64,000 bases of DNA from Apostichopus japonicus (GCF_037975245.1 NC_092576.1:38829111-38893110); one strand, 5' to 3'; positions 1-13,345 are shown, counted from the first letter of the stretch. Made by a program: numbers and translations. The notes: a model not told the origin generated them from the letters alone.

Positions 1-960
1 TATTCATGAGCATTTTGCGTTTGGTCGCCGTTTTCTACTTTTTTTGACATGTCCATCGAGTTTTTTACATACATCAAATCACAAAACAGCAAATTAAGAT
101 ATTAGCCAAGTTTTTCCCTGCCAAAACCGTTCATTGGCGAGTATTCCACATACAAAATTAATCGCATTCAGTTCCAAAACCCACTAGTTTGAATTCAACC
201 AATCAGAGATGCAGGTTTAGTTATGAGCCGTTGCTAAAAATAGATTCAAGACTTTGCGTTGGTACAACCAGGGAGTTGTTATGCAACTCTCTGGTACAAC
301 TGCCATATAGACTGTACACAAATCAAGCGTGGTGTTATATTATCTGTCAATGACGTTCGTAGTGTTTAAATATTCATATTATGGGCGAGGTTTATTGGGT
401 TCCCAACGGAAAATATCTTGGAGAACAACAAAGTTGAAAGTTACATTTTTTCGACTTTTATGCCACCATTTGAAGTAAAATATAAATAGATAAGCTAGTT
501 ATGTATGTCGTTATGGCATAGTGGAGTCAGTGAGGTTGAGAAAAATCATAGAAAAGGACGCAAAATGCTGCTTTAATACTCATCCTCACAAATACAAATA
601 TTAAACATCCGTCATTTGTCCCAACTAACATTTTTTAACAATAAAGGATGACAATGATCGCTAGTAATATTTTACAGCTATTTCATGATCCTGTTTAGTT
701 ATATGATCTAACAACTTCTCATTCAGATGACCATACAATTCCAATTTTCCCCAACCAAAATGTCCCTTGATATTCCAATTTACCCGGCGAAACCAACCTG
801 TCCCTTGATATGATGGCATCTTTCATATTATTTGTTGTCAATTACCTTTTTGTCGGACCTTTTATTACATGATTAAATTATGGAGTAATTGCTTAATTTG
901 TTTTGTAATTATCCCAGACTTTTCCCTCCTCATATTCATTTTATCTTGTAAGTTACTTAC
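1..960. other. Intronic DNA beyond the NLR-1 A exon
   Basis: No exon is visible. From about 643 the sequence matches 39,901-40,179, which lies in the corresponding position next to exon A1 of NLR-2, so this is the start of the duplicated NLR segment. The NLR-1 B and C exons should lie off the left edge of the window. Confidence 0.6.
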
Positions 961-1172
961 CAAAGTTTCCTGCATTTCGTAGACGGCAATATATAGTTCA
1001 ATAATCCTACAATATCTTCCTCAGTAAGTTTTGGTTGGTAGTCAGTGTCTGCATTAACTAATAACTTCTCCAGTGATGAGAGGCTTGGTAGAGCAATACC
1101 AGACTGGAGGATGATGGTGTTGTTGTTAACCTTACTAAAGGAGCAATACAACCATAGTTCAGATATGGAAAT
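961..1172 (-). CDS. NLR-1 exon 3 (type A cassette exon)
   Basis: Open exon of 212 nt between a TTCTACAG acceptor and a GTAAGT donor, entering in phase 0 and leaving in phase 2. It encodes about 70 residues that start ISISELW. They include the signature IILQSGIALPSLSSLEKLL and the acidic stretch LTEEDIVGLLNY, and end TKCRKLW. It is the counterpart of 40180-40388 in NLR-2 and is related to 32947-33188 and 13649-13857. It follows the NACHT exon after a 4-kb intron and presumably begins the ligand-side C-terminal region. The function of this exon type is unknown to me. The B and C exons expected next are outside the window, so the gene is cut here. Confidence 0.8.
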
Positions 1173-1689
1173 CTGTAGAAAGATAAATAAAATGATAAAC
1201 TGTGGATCATATATTGGTATCTGAAGAAAGATGGGTAAATGAATGAGCTATATTTTGGCTGGATGTCCTCATTTACAGTAAGTATTATTGAACATACTTA
1301 CCACTATTAACAGTGTATTAGCTTATAGAAATTTAATGAAAAGCAATAATAATAATGCCCCTCCCCAATAGAAAAGTATTTTAGAATAAAAAAGATTAAG
1401 TAAATTAAACAAAATGAAAATTGTCTGCAACTCACAACCGGATGCGTAGTTACCGCGAGTACGTAGGAAAGTCTAGACTGTAATGACAAAGGTCTGCTTC
1501 CCCAAACAATATAGGAAAAGCCTCGAGCATCAATTTATACAAGTGATTGCAGATCTCGAATTAAGTCATTTAGGCTAAGCTATTGTCCATTTGCCCTTCA
1601 ACCCCCCCCCCCCCCTCCTTGCAGCATTCCAGACTATCTCAACAGAACAACACTTGTGCCTGCTGGGTTATAACAATATATAAGTGGTA

Positions 1690-2600
1690 ATCGTTATACC
1701 TAAAAATTGATATCAAAGATTTGTAAGCAAGTAAATTAAATCAGTTGTTTTAAAATTGTCTTCATAGCTTGGTCTACGAACACGTATTTAAAATCAAATT
1801 TCTTTTTTACACGTCTGTACACTCATCGATCATCAAATCAGGGGCGGTTGTAAGGCAAAAAATGTACATAATGTAAACCCCAAGAACGCATTTTCCCTCC
1901 TGACACATACAGGGTAAATACAGGAAACACACGCCCGTGAATACCGCTTACGAGCTACCGTCAAGTAAGCGATATTTTATGTTATACATTTGGTTTCCTA
2001 ATATTTGTTTAACAAATTCCTCGCCTATGAATTTCTCTATAAAATGTAATCAAATTCTTTGTCGTGTTTATCCAAAGTTCAGCTATTGTACATTTTGTTA
2101 CAGCATTGTCCAACCACCCCCCCCCCCCCCTCTGCCCGAATAAACTATACATAACAAACGTATAATAACTGTCGCGGCTGGAGGCTATCTATACCTGATA
2201 ATAAAATCTATAAAATCTAATAAAATATATCAACTACACCTAACAGATGATATCTATAGATTGTAACATGAAAACAGTCTTTTGTTTTGATTCTATTCCT
2301 AACTGGATCGACGAGCCCACATTCATGTTTACCAGTGTTGCGTGATAACATGGTACGAGATAATTTAGTAAATTATATGTTGATATTAAATCATAATTGC
2401 TAAAATAAATGTTTCTATTATTTTCCACCGTTTCTCGTTTCCTACTCTGTACACTCATCGATCATCACATTAGCATTAGCGTGGTTAACCAGGCCTCAAT
2501 CTACATACAGTCATCGAAAGAACAAACTTTTCGTCCCGACATAGCAACCAAAACACACCCGCATGAACCGCTTACAAGCTAGTGCCATGTAAACTCTTGT
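1690..2600. repeat. Diverged tandem repeats inside NLR-1 intron 2
   Basis: Two diverged units share landmarks such as TACACTCATCGATCATCA (about 1818 and 2449) and an ACACNCCCG-type block followed by CCGCTTACNAGCTA (about 1931 and 2553). The same landmarks occur three times in the NLR-2 intron (around 40.6-41.2, 41.3-41.9 and 41.9-42.3 kb). The repeat therefore predates the segmental duplication, and copy number differs between the two genes. Confidence 0.6.
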
Positions 2601-3618
2601 CAGACACTAGTTTATATAATAATATTTTGTTTCAACAACTGTAAAACAAATTCCATGCATATGATATTCTCTCAAAAATGTTGGCTGTAGGCATATTCTT
2701 TGCCGTGTCTAGAGTAGTAGCCTATTGTGCAGCTGCAAATGTCATACCTTACAGCATCATATTTGCTACAGTAAATATCTTTGCTAAAAATGAACGACAT
2801 TATCCTAATTCATGTACCACTACCACTCTAAATGTGACCGCACGACCAAATCCATTATCACTACCAGTACGAGGGCTAACTCAGCTCTAGGAATGTATGA
2901 TTCGATTAGGGCCTACCGATATGTTACTCTGTCTCTATACGTCCGGATTAGTGTCGAATTAATAACTATTCTAAAATAAGTTATATTCCTTAACAACAGC
3001 CATTTAAATTAGCATACAGCCATGCTTTACGGCCAGTTGTGATGTCCTAGCCTATCTTGACAGAAATAAACAAACCTGTTACTAGTAGGCTACTAGGTCC
3101 ATGCCTTACCATCTAGAAATGGTTTCTTAATTTCCAGTAGAATACTTAGACTTACCTTTAACGCAATATTATTTAAGAAGAATTATATCATAAAGCGGTG
3201 ATAAAAGTATAGACCTAGCCCTATATAGCCTAACTGTGTATGTCCAAATAAACGTTCCGTTTTCAACACAGTCAAAACACCGTTATATTGTAATGGTCGA
3301 TGCGCCTGCACTGACGCGCAGGCTGAATGGCTGAAATATCAACACCTGCGTACCCTATTGTAGTAGTGTTAATGCTTCAATTGAACAGTTGTTTAGATAA
3401 GCTGTGAATAGTCTACTGTGCGCGCTGTGATTAGGTTAGCGTAGCTCGTCCGATTTAACCTTTTTGAGAACAAAATATTTATTAAGTATGTAATATTGCA
3501 TTAAGATAATGAATGATAAACGTAACCTACGAGTGTTGCTGACAGGACGAAACGTCTACTAAAGATGAAAGCCAAATACTGTGCAGCAGACCCGATCAGA
3601 TAAAACATAAACAACAGT

Positions 3619-3621
<3 letters not shown>

Positions 3622-3701
<80 letters not shown>
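3622..3701. repeat. TA dinucleotide microsatellite
   Basis: About 80 bp of uninterrupted TA repeat. It is absent from the corresponding place in the NLR-2 intron (near 43,920), so it expanded after the duplication. Confidence 0.95.
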
Positions 3702-3705
<4 letters not shown>

Positions 3706-5159
3706 ACTATATCTACTATATATATGCTTTATCTATATCTACTATATATATACTTTATCTATAATCTTTTACATTAGATTCCATGTCATCAAAATAAATA
3801 CTACCTTTTGTTTAATTTTGAAATTTAAAGTGCCTTGTTTTTGTAGTTGAGAGTGCCATTCTGTTATTAAACTGCTTCACTTGTTTGAAATATGAATATT
3901 GAATTGTCAATGAATAATTGTCCGTTATGTTCCGATTCTGGGATTTGTTGTATAGGATGCTTGGTGAATCAATAGTAGTCAGGAAGTTTCTATGTAGTGT
4001 AGTTAGCCACAGATCAAACTGATCCCACCCCCCCCCCCACCCATGGATGCTTTTCTCATCTCCATCCTTGGAAGGAAGAGGAGGAGGGTTGCATCGGAGT
4101 AATGTGTGACTTGCTATATCAGGAAAGTCTAGTTTTACTGGTATGTTCATCAATAATTATGTCATAATGAATTATAGTACTTGTTTGTATACCGCCCTTA
4201 TTAATTGACCCGCTAGATACGAAACAGACAATACTAAGCATGTTACTTGCGTGTTGTAACATGCTCATGGGAGATTGAATCTTGAGTTTTAGTTTCTTAT
4301 ACATTTATTAATTCAAAAAGTAAAGGAGTGCAATGTAGAATTACATTCAGGAAAGATAAAAAAGAAGCTCCGTTGAGTACGTTATATAAATATGAGCCCA
4401 CAATAACATAAGTGATACAAGCAAAGGAGATAATACCAATCCGGAAACAGAGAGAGGGAGATAGAGTATCGAAAAACAACAAGAAAAGTAAGCAGCCTTT
4501 ATAAAGCGATAAATGTCATAGAAAGAGAGAATTCTTAAATTGGCGAATGACTGAAACAGTGTTTATGTAAATTAGAATAATTACACTTTTCTGTTAGATG
4601 AATAAAGGTTTAATCTTAATGTGTTATAAAGAGTGACTAAAACTTTACCAGACAATATATCACGAAGCCAAAGTATCTCAATTTACATATCAATAGGAAA
4701 TTGTCTTGGAGAATAAAGCAAATTACTGAGACAAAAGAATGAACCTTTCATAGCATTCTAAGTGGACGCGAATGGATTAACAATGGATTTAGTCGGACGG
4801 GTTATGACGTAAAACTGTAGCCATTTTGTGCAAAGCGAAACAGCAAACCGATTGCATAATACAATATGCAAGACCTTTGCGTAATACTGTAATATGCTAC
4901 GTGCAGAAATGACGAATTTTAAACAATCTACATAATACCCAAATAAATATTCACACGGATATGATATTAGATTGCATTGGTATTATGCCTAAGTGAAGAT
5001 TTTTTTTTTACTATATAGCACAGAGTGGAAGTTTGTGTGTTGGTTTTCACTTGGTATCACATAACTGTGGTGCATCAGAAAGTTGGACAGTGATTGAAAA
5101 ATATATTCATACATAAAATCACATTTACGATTGGAATGTGTATCCTCGATAATACTTAC

Positions 5160-6676
5160 GTCATGACTTGATGCTATCTGTAGCAGCTGTACGGTAGACC
5201 TCTGTAGTAACTTACTGTCATCTTTGTCGATGATGACCTTCTCAGCACAGAGCTCTGTAACAGTTTTCTTGATCTCCTCAATGTCTCCATTTTGTTCCAA
5301 GATGCAGAGGATTGCAAACTTATTACAATCCTTTTTCTTTTTCAAATGTTCGATGATTTTACTCGCAGCTGAATGGTTTACTCCACATGCGAATCGAAAA
5401 ACATACTGGAGGTCAAATGGATCCATCTTACTTACAATCTGTTCTAGTTCAAGCGCATTTCTTGCATTTACAGTGACAATCGCTAACCTAAACGACGCGA
5501 ACCATTCACATAATATTTTATGGTAGAATCTTACTTCAATATTGGTCTTGATGTCCCCGCTAGAAGTTTCACTGTTTGAATCTTTAGGTATTTCCTCCTC
5601 TACTAAAATACCCACACGGATATATAGATCATAAAACTGTTTACCAAGTCTCTTACAGAGCTGTTTTTTATTCCATGTAATTTGCTGGTTTTCTCTGTTC
5701 AGACCCTCAAATGCTACTTTATCCAGTTCAACGTGATTATTTTCATATTCGACAGAGTTGCTAACTACATTGTGGTCAGATGCCTTGTTTCTTGCGTGAC
5801 TATGGAAACATTTTAACATGTATACAAAAAAGTCTGTTACCGACTTAAATTTCCGAAAGTCGTCTCGTTCATGAGTCATGTGAGCGAACGTAACAAAGAA
5901 AAGAGGTACTTGACAAATGTCATCAAGGATTGGGTTTTCTCGCAATCCTCGCTTGATTTTATCAACAGCATTTTCGTTATTTTCACCTGTTATAGCCTTG
6001 CGAATATACTGGTCACGCGCTCTTTCGTCAAAACCAATTAATTTTAGTCGTTTTGGTGTTGACCTTTCGAAGTCTGTTGGTGTAAACCTAGTTGTCAAAG
6101 TTACATCAAATGTTTCAAAAAATTTGGATTTAATGATGCGCCAGATATCACTTCGATTACTTTTTTCCCTATGTGGATATTCGTCAAAGCCGTCCAGAAT
6201 TATTTTCACTGTATTGCATCGTTGCATAATATCTTTAATGTCTTTGTAATTCAAGCGGGACTCACTTGACAATAATATAACTTTGATAGCTTTATAGATT
6301 GATCTTACATTTCCCAACTGTCTAAGTTTCAGAAGAATGAGTACATCCGCTGCAGAGACAGGAGAATCCTTAACACCATTACACCAGTCATACGCTAACT
6401 GGAGGGTCAGAGTTGATTTACCATACCCAGCTTCACCCTTCACAATACGCCTAGTATATGACTTTGAACTCGAATCAGTAAAAATGTCTTTATACGAGCT
6501 CAAACGTTCTTTCTGTGAGTTTTCGGACTGAGTTTCTAAGACGTGTTCAATACCTCCCTCAACAAAAACCTTATCTACACAATATAGTCTGTCCTTTATG
6601 TAGGGAATTGGTTGTAATGCGTCATACTGCTTCTTGTAAACAGTCCTCAGAGAATCTAGAAGTATGCTCTTCTTTT
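5160..6676 (-). CDS. NLR-1 exon 2: NACHT ATPase domain with fused D segment
   Basis: A 1,517-nt exon with no stop between an ATCAG acceptor and a GTAAGT donor. It joins exon 1 in frame, giving 536 residues so far. The start is set by exon 1 (ATG at 8013), not by an internal codon. Residues about 32-85 form the pre-NACHT segment ending YCVDKVFVEGGIE. Walker A is GEAGYGKST (about 111-119), Walker B IILDGFDE (about 189-196), and the sensor segment LTTRF is near 224-228. These are followed by QVPLFFVTFAHMT and FYHKILCEWFASF, equivalents of conserved post-NACHT blocks. The exon ends with LLQRSTVQLLQIASSHD, which matches the separate D2 exon at 34703-34822. By family this is an ATP-dependent oligomerising innate immune sensor of the cytosol. 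No death-fold, TIR or RING domain is visible. All key nucleotide-binding residues are present, so the gene looks functional. Confidence 0.92.
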
Positions 6677-7922
6677 CTGATAGAAAATATTAAATAATTA
6701 ATGTAGTTAAAACAAACACGTAAACGTAATGCTGAGAAACGTCTGAAGGTATTTCTAGTATATATCTTTATTTTATGTGCTAAATAAACAGCTAATTTAG
6801 CAGCAAAATCAATAAAATATTGTTTACTATACTTATAGTGCATCTAGAATTTACTCAATTTAACAATCTAGTAGGTCACTCTAATAGGATAATTGAAACT
6901 GTCAGCACAGTGAACTAGTCATAACATCAAGTAGCGATTGTTTATACACTATTTAAATTCCTGTGTGAGATATGTCATCACTGTGCTTGATGTTATTTCT
7001 TTCACTAACATCTCAGTACATTTCAATACCAGGTAAGTCACGTTACATTCATGTTTTTTAATCTAGGTCAGCTCATAACATATACATTATTCAAGTACTT
7101 GTGTGATACATAAAGCGTACAAGTACCAAAGATAGGGTCTGTTACAACATAACGATGGCTCACACGCTTGGCTCTCTTGAGTATTTGTCATTACCCAATT
7201 AAGGTTGAATGTTTTATCTTTCTTCTAATGACACGTACTTAGCAATCAAGGCATTATTTGCAATTTCCTTTAAACGAATTCATTGATGTCACTAACAAAA
7301 GCTGTAAGTGTTTCCATTACATGTAATACTAACGAAACGTAAGAGGGGGAGGGGTGTACGGGTGGGGGACTAATGTCGGTAAGGAATTAGTCGTTTCGTC
7401 TGTCTTTTATATTTTCCGATGTTTCTGTCCCTTCATGTTATTTACAACTCGAACCATTCTAAACACAATATCTTACCCAAGGGAATCAGTTTACATTAGC
7501 TTAATGAGATTCACACCAAGACACTACCATTAGTCTATGTGATAGAGACAGCTGTCAAGGGCAACTATGAAGAAACATTTATTCTATTTGAGAGATAACT
7601 CAACATTACTGTATTTTTATAGAGAAATAAACGGATTCAGATCCTAGTGGCATTGACATAACACATCTTTTAAGTGACAGCTCCCAAACACTATTTTTAA
7701 TTGGGATATCTTCCAAACTGAACTATTTGGTGGTGTTATACCTGACATATAAACCAAAGATGATGATTGGGTCTGTGTCCTCAAAGTCACATTGAATTTG
7801 TCTCAATTTTAAGAACAGCGGTGACGGTAATTATATTGGTACTACAGAATGAGGTGTTTGTTAACGTAATTGTGTAATGCGCATGCTAAAAAAAAAAAAA
7901 ATACAGTGAATGTGTCACTTAC
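6677..7922 (-). other. NLR-1 intron 1
   Basis: A 1.25-kb intron with no exon or repeat element I can recognise. The equivalent NLR-2 intron (46664-47001) is only 338 nt, so this intron has gained or lost about 0.9 kb since duplication. Confidence 0.65.
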
Positions 7923-8013
7923 CTTCTAAAGTGAGTGCTGACTGTGATGCTGACGCCGTTCCTTTGTGAGTAGGCTGTTTCTTTCTCCGAACGGCTTTCT
8001 TTTTACCTGGCAT
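7923..8013 (-). CDS. NLR-1 exon 1: start codon and basic leader
   Basis: An ATG at 8013 opens 30 codons plus one base, closed by a GTAAGT donor. The peptide begins MPGKKKAVRRKKQPTHKG and ends SALTLE. The extra G pairs in phase with the two leading bases of the NACHT exon. The same structure occurs in NLR-2 (exon 47002-47113, ending QALTLE), and this conservation supports both the start and the junction. The leader is strongly basic and too short for a CARD, death or DED fold. It could be a nucleolar or membrane-contact signal, but that is only inference. No upstream exon is needed to explain the protein. Confidence 0.8.
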
Positions 8014-10710
8014 TTCCAGAGACTTTAAACAAGGTCAATGACTGTCAAATTGTGGTTGAGGTTAATGTTGCGGCATTCATTGTCGATTTTCTTGTCCTCT
8101 TCGATGGTCTGTGCTAAAGTACACGAAGAGTAAACAGACTGTAACAACCAACTAGAATCAACATGAAATTTAACTTTAGTACGCCGTGTGTATGAAGCAT
8201 ATAGTTTGGCTGACAAATCATAATACATTTAAAGAGCAAACGTAGCAAAACTGACATTGTTATAGTTCTGGTAACATAATTATGAATAAAATCCTGACTG
8301 CAGTCAAATTGGGGGGCTATTAGGAAAAACAAAAAAGTCTGACATTAAAGTTCCAATACAATATAGATATAACACATCATCCAAACGATTAACAGAGTTA
8401 AAGCATTTGCGAAAACAACTACCAACTATATGGTTTGATAAAATTGGAATCAGAAAAGTTCATATGTACTTTCGGGCGTCTGGTGGATATAATATTTACT
8501 CTTCATATTTTTATCATGAAGATAAAGAGATCTTGAAGATTGTTTATCATAATTTGCGACTAAACTAACAAGTCACTACATGTCTAAATGCACGTTCAAA
8601 TTCAATACGATTAGCTAAGTTAAAAGACGGATCTCTATTATTTAGATATGCAATTTGTGAAGCTGCTAAAGAAACTAGCTATTTGAAGTTTGAGTTTTTT
8701 ACTTGAACGTATATTAATGCTTTACAAAAATGTTATATCGCAACGAATAATCAGTTGATATATATTTTGAACATCGGAATATTGAAAATTCCAGATGCAC
8801 TGTGCTTCACAAAAAATAAATCATGATTTACTTTTTATAGTAACGTACAACGTCAACATTTGAAAGAAGATTCAACAAACTCAAAACTAATGCAGCGTAT
8901 AAAGAAAACATGTCTTAAAACAATGAATAAAGATATAAAGTAACATTGTGTTACCTATTTTGATATTGCAATGTTATTACTTTTGTATTAAATTATCGAT
9001 TAAAAGCATTAACTTTTTTAATGTAGGTAATTAATGTGACATGCAGTGATGTAGTCTTGATGAAGTACTTCTGAGAGTTCGAGGTATCAGTGTCTAACAA
9101 CAGCATATTATAATCCGAGTACCTACTACGAGTACTGTTTCATCCGAGTACTTTTTAATTGCCTTTTTGTTACTAAATTCACAAGAAAGTTTTGTTTATA
9201 ACTTCTTCTTTGTGATCAATAGCTACGTTTATAACTTTTCTCTTGTGATCATTGTTATGGCGACATGTTGTTGAATCAGATATGATATTTGTGATGAACA
9301 CAACAACATTCCCTAATTTAAGGGTCCTGCATCAATAACAAAGACTTGAAATGGCTCTTTAATCAGGGCCGTGGTGTTAACGATCAACAGTCACTACATC
9401 TTTACAGCAGCTATCGATGGCTGTATCTTCTACTTCGTGTTTTAATTATTCATACTATGCCTATGTGTTCCTGTTATTCATAAATAAGTGAAATAGACTG
9501 TTAAGTTAGCTATCTCGATTACTTATAATACTGTGGTCATTTTTTTATAAATTCGTTCCCGTTTACATTCATAAGCATTGACGGGCGCAAATAAGAGTAG
9601 CTGGTGGTAAAAACCGTCGTAGCAAAAACCGCCAATCTGTGGGAAATAAATCATTAAAATTCTCTTCCACGTAAACCTTTTTCAACCGCAACAAAAAACG
9701 TTAGCTTATCCCTAATATAATACTTATTTAATATCCAAAATACTCATCACGATGCACAATTTAGATCCCCTACATCGCATTTGTGATTTAAAATTGGTAT
9801 TTTAGCTTCTACTTAGAACAACCGTTAGGTTCATTTGAAATCCAACTTTATTGTACATTAATTGAAGCATGGTGATAATTAACAACACTTACTTATATTA
9901 ATGCCATATTTTGTAAAAATAATTCCTCGTGACCTGCGTTGATGTTTCTAATTTAACTTAAAACAGAGAGCGAAACTTGCCTCTTTTGTACTGGAATTAA
10001 TGAACTATCAGTAATTTCTTGAAATGAGCTAACGCCGTTGACACGTTCAGCGACTGGTAATATCATATGACAAAGTTCATATACACCTTACTTGATAGTA
10101 ATTTGTTCGAGAACACACTTCGGGATATCGTTAACTTCCCCTTATAACCAAAGTTTATGTTGACATTTGATAACTGAAATCGGGTATATATCAACGAAGT
10201 CATTTGCCCGATATGATATGATGATTCAAAATAAAGTCGCTGTGCTCTTACGCGACATTGCACTTTGAAACATGCAGTGAATAATTAGAGGAAATATTAG
10301 GTTCATTAAGGTTAAGCCAGTGCTGTTGTAGCCTAGCAAAATAGTAGTTCATTGGGTCTTTTTGTTTGCTGATTTTCGTGAAGCTTTTTGTCAGTATATT
10401 TTTGAGATATTTTCGGTGATGAACTTAACATCGTAATAAGAGGTAATTTTTTTTCCAATAGTTTGTTGAAGTATTTTACTCCGTGTATAGTTATCGCGTC
10501 TCCTTTGCATCAACTATAATATCATACTAGCATTTCGTATTAGTCACAGTAAATGTTAAAAAAAAGAAAAACTAACGGATGTCATTTAGCATACTAATCA
10601 GTCATATACTAAATTATGAGGATCAAGGTGAGTATTATTTGTTCAAGTAACGCATCGCGTAATCCTTCGTTCAGTTAACATAGCTTCTCAAAATTACGAG
10701 ACTAATAGGT
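8014..10710. other. Intergenic region upstream of NLR-1
   Basis: AT-rich DNA with short shadow ORFs only. It should contain the NLR-1 promoter and 5' UTR, but I cannot point to a convincing core promoter element. No transposon protein or tandem repeat was recognised. Confidence 0.5.
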
Positions 10711-10716
10711 TGTTTG

Positions 10717-10960
10717 TTAAAGATAACGATATATGGTCACTGGTGGTGAAAAAACAGAGATCAGACTAATTTGTAGTCGTGCAGAAATATGGGGCACTAA
10801 TTCCACATCAAAGTGGCTGCAACGAAGATAATCTAATACGGGGTACTGACACGCAGTAATTGCCATCCAATGCAGATGCAATGAAATGAGGCAATATAAT
10901 CCGGGAAGACGGATCAGTGACACAGGACGTATTTTTAGTTCATTACCTTTCTTCACTGTT
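10717..10960 (-). pseudogene. Possible degenerate type C cassette exon
   Basis: An open minus-strand stretch contains GLYCLISLHLHWM, which can be laid on the C-exon core (YYILNLQSGSWK in C2, HYKLHFQSGHWM in C4), including a shared CATTGGATG string. The diagnostic LQSG motif is lost and no clean acceptor or donor of the right phase is seen. It may be a decayed cassette copy belonging to the dead locus at 12-16 kb, or chance similarity. Confidence 0.25.
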
Positions 10961-11989
10961 GTGAAATCTGAGACAGTGTCGCTTTTCATACATAAGTATG
11001 TATTCCTTTATAGATTAAAAGCATTCATATATTTTCGTGTTATTCGAGCATGCTTTCTTTCATATACAAACTGTTATATTTGGTGAACCAAAAGAAACTT
11101 TACAATATTGCAAATGTATAGTTGTCATCAATAAAAAGTCGGTTTTGCTCTTGAAATCATCAATTGACAGAGATTTAAACTGTTGGTATACACAATTAGT
11201 GGTAGATAAGTGGGTATGTGGTTTAATCAGCAGCAAGAATGGCATTGTGTAATTAAAACTGACCTTAATTCGTGTTTATTTATTTTGTATTCATTCAGAA
11301 AACGAAGAACTTGATGATTATAACATTGTTATATTAAATTGCAACATATCAATGAAAGCGGTTGTACTTTCAACATTCTTCAGCTTTACGTAGTGCCTAA
11401 ACTTGAATCATTGTTTATCTTACAACATTAAACGCGTTAATATTTAACATATGATTCAACTTGACTTAAAGACTCTGGTCAATGTGTTTGTTTTAATTAT
11501 AACAAAATACTTTACAACAGCTACAACTTAGCAATGTTACAGAAGATATGCAATACATAGTACAATAATATATTTCTGCAACATATGATATATTAATTAT
11601 AAAGTATAATAATATATTATCTCAATATACAATTTCGATTCAGTTCACTTATTTTCTCTTCAAATTCCGATAAAATAAAGTATAATTGAATACAAGGAAA
11701 TAAAAAATAGCATCATATAACATTTCAAATATAGGTCCAATGCAAGAAATTTATTCTTTTAGTGAAAAACAAAAAGGGAATCTGAGTCAAGAATTTGGAA
11801 AGGGATTATAAGGAAATATAGAAACAATAGCAAATACAGCGCTAACAAATTGTTAGTAAAATATGATACTGCAGTGTACGATGGAAAGCAAGTGACAGTA
11901 CCGAACCAGTGGCGGTGTTTGAAAAGAGGTCACGTAAAATTCGTATGACATCAATGGCCTACTGATGAACATAATTTACACAAATAGTC

Positions 11990-12160
11990 TTCCGGAAATT
12001 TCAAGATGCTTCCCTCTTGTCCACCACCTAAAAGCAAAGACGTCACGCGATATAATTTGTTAATCTGTCTAAATTTCAGAAAAAGTATCATGTTTGTTCG
12101 ATTCAATGATTGATGTTCCATTGCTATTTGAACAATCAAACAGTCCTGGGAATGGAGTAC
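11990..12160 (-). pseudogene. Decayed NACHT fragment
   Basis: The minus strand encodes SLNRTNMILFLKFRQINKLY, matching AADVLILLKLRQLGNVRSIY of NLR-1 just after its Walker A motif. The DNA is also alike (TTCTGAAATTTAGACAG against TTCTGAAACTTAGACAG). Upstream, the Walker A glycines and lysine are gone and stops appear in frame. No other NACHT segment is recognisable on either side. This is probably the remnant of a third NLR gene. The match is short, hence the modest confidence. Confidence 0.4.
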
Positions 12161-12912
12161 ATTGCCTAGACTTCATATTCAAAAGGACAGAAGAGTTGTA
12201 TCGTCGCATAATCTACCTCTATCAATACCTCTCCAACGGCTTTAACTGTAAGAAAGGGGGAAGATACATTATTAGTCATAATTATCAGGATTTCAAAACC
12301 ACCGATTATATAATTATAATTATGAAATAGTAACACAATGTATCAAGAGAATGCCACGATAAATTACTGATTGTAAATTTAGCATAACCTCTACTTCACT
12401 AAACAGATTCATAAAACAGAAACAGTTTACAGCTTTTAGTTAGTTTCATCATTAGACACGGACAGCCGCGTCATAGTTTTGTTTTCAGTGCGTTCATTGT
12501 TCAACTTGATGATGAAGTGCGTTCATTGTTCATCTTGATTGTTGAACTTGATGATCAATCTCAATATGTCACTTTAGTGACCGCGGATATTGGTTGAAGC
12601 TATGTTTCGTTGTATCAAAAGAAGCTTTTTGTGACCCTTATAAGAGGACGCAGACACCAAGTATACACTATCTTACATCAAACGCTCTAAAAAACAAATT
12701 CCAGTATCAATTATAAAGTCGCGCTGTTTAAGGTATGGCGTTCTGTCGGAGTATCACAGAATAGCAACAACGGCACAATGTTGTCATTTTCCACAGATAA
12801 TACCAAGCGTTGGATAGTGAACAGGGCTTTAATATATCCGAATTCCACAGTAATTACCGCAATACTAATCACGTTGTGAGTACGCAAATGAGGAAAAGAG
12901 TTATATAATTAC

Positions 12913-13010
12913 AAGAAAAACTGAAGAAGTTCCAGGGTCCAGCATCCAATGACCAGACTGGAAATGTAACTTGTAGTGGCGCCCTTCCCGCCCGTCGGGA
13001 AAGCAGAAAA
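12913..13010 (-). CDS. Type C cassette exon (C4)
   Basis: A 98-nt exon with a TTTCTAG acceptor and GTAATT donor, phase 1 in and phase 0 out, exactly the length of C2. It encodes a peptide starting VFCFPDGREG and containing YKLHFQSGHWML, matching the C consensus (V-F-W, aromatic, LQSG, W). The first W of the consensus is C here. The exon is intact, although the neighbouring B exon is broken. Confidence 0.6.
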
Positions 13011-13268
13011 CTAGAAATGATAAAAATAATCATTTCAATAACAAGTGATGAGCAGTACATCGACTAAACCAGAATAAACAAAAATCGAGAAGTATTTACT
13101 GCAGACGTACCAAGAACGTAATTAAGTTCTAATTCTGTACGAATACGTCCACGAATAGCGGAAAACAGGTAAGGTACCGGACTAACAAAGACACTGTTTA
13201 ATGTAATTTATCTCCGAGTATGCTGTTCAGAACGAAAGAGAATATCGAGTAACTGCACTGTACTATAC

Positions 13269-13345
13269 CGTTAACATTCTTTGATTCCAATTTCAACAAA
13301 GAAGGTCCCATAGAGACAGAACTCAGCAGCAAGCATCAATCAAAC
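13269..13345 (-). pseudogene. Type B cassette exon with in-frame stop (B4)
   Basis: 77 nt, the same length and phases (2 in, 1 out) as B1 and B3, between an AAACAG acceptor and a weaker GTATAG donor. The family pattern F-x-x-C-x-L-P is present as F-D-stop-C-L-L, so an in-frame TGA interrupts the third codon. Unless this copy is skipped in splicing, a transcript using it would be truncated. Confidence 0.55.

Larger units (their letters stand above)
1173..5159 (-). other. NLR-1 intron 2
   Basis: Intron of about 4 kb between the NACHT exon and exon A. Most of it aligns with the NLR-2 intron 40389-45158, for example 2640-3480 with 42340-43770 and 3500-4500 with 43780-44800. It contains poly-C tracts (about 1600 and 2117), a TA microsatellite and diverged internal repeats. 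A short open segment near 4110-4150 is also partly open in the other copy. In both copies it is closed off by a stop or lacks a usable acceptor, so I do not call it an exon. Confidence 0.7.

Noticed and set aside
4110-4160. Open segment shared by the NLR-1 and NLR-2 introns (VK-x-(D/E)FP-x, near 44,460-44,500 in the second copy)
   Set aside because: A stop lies immediately upstream without an acceptor in NLR-2, and NLR-1 has GC instead of GT at the donor; intron homology from the duplication explains the match.
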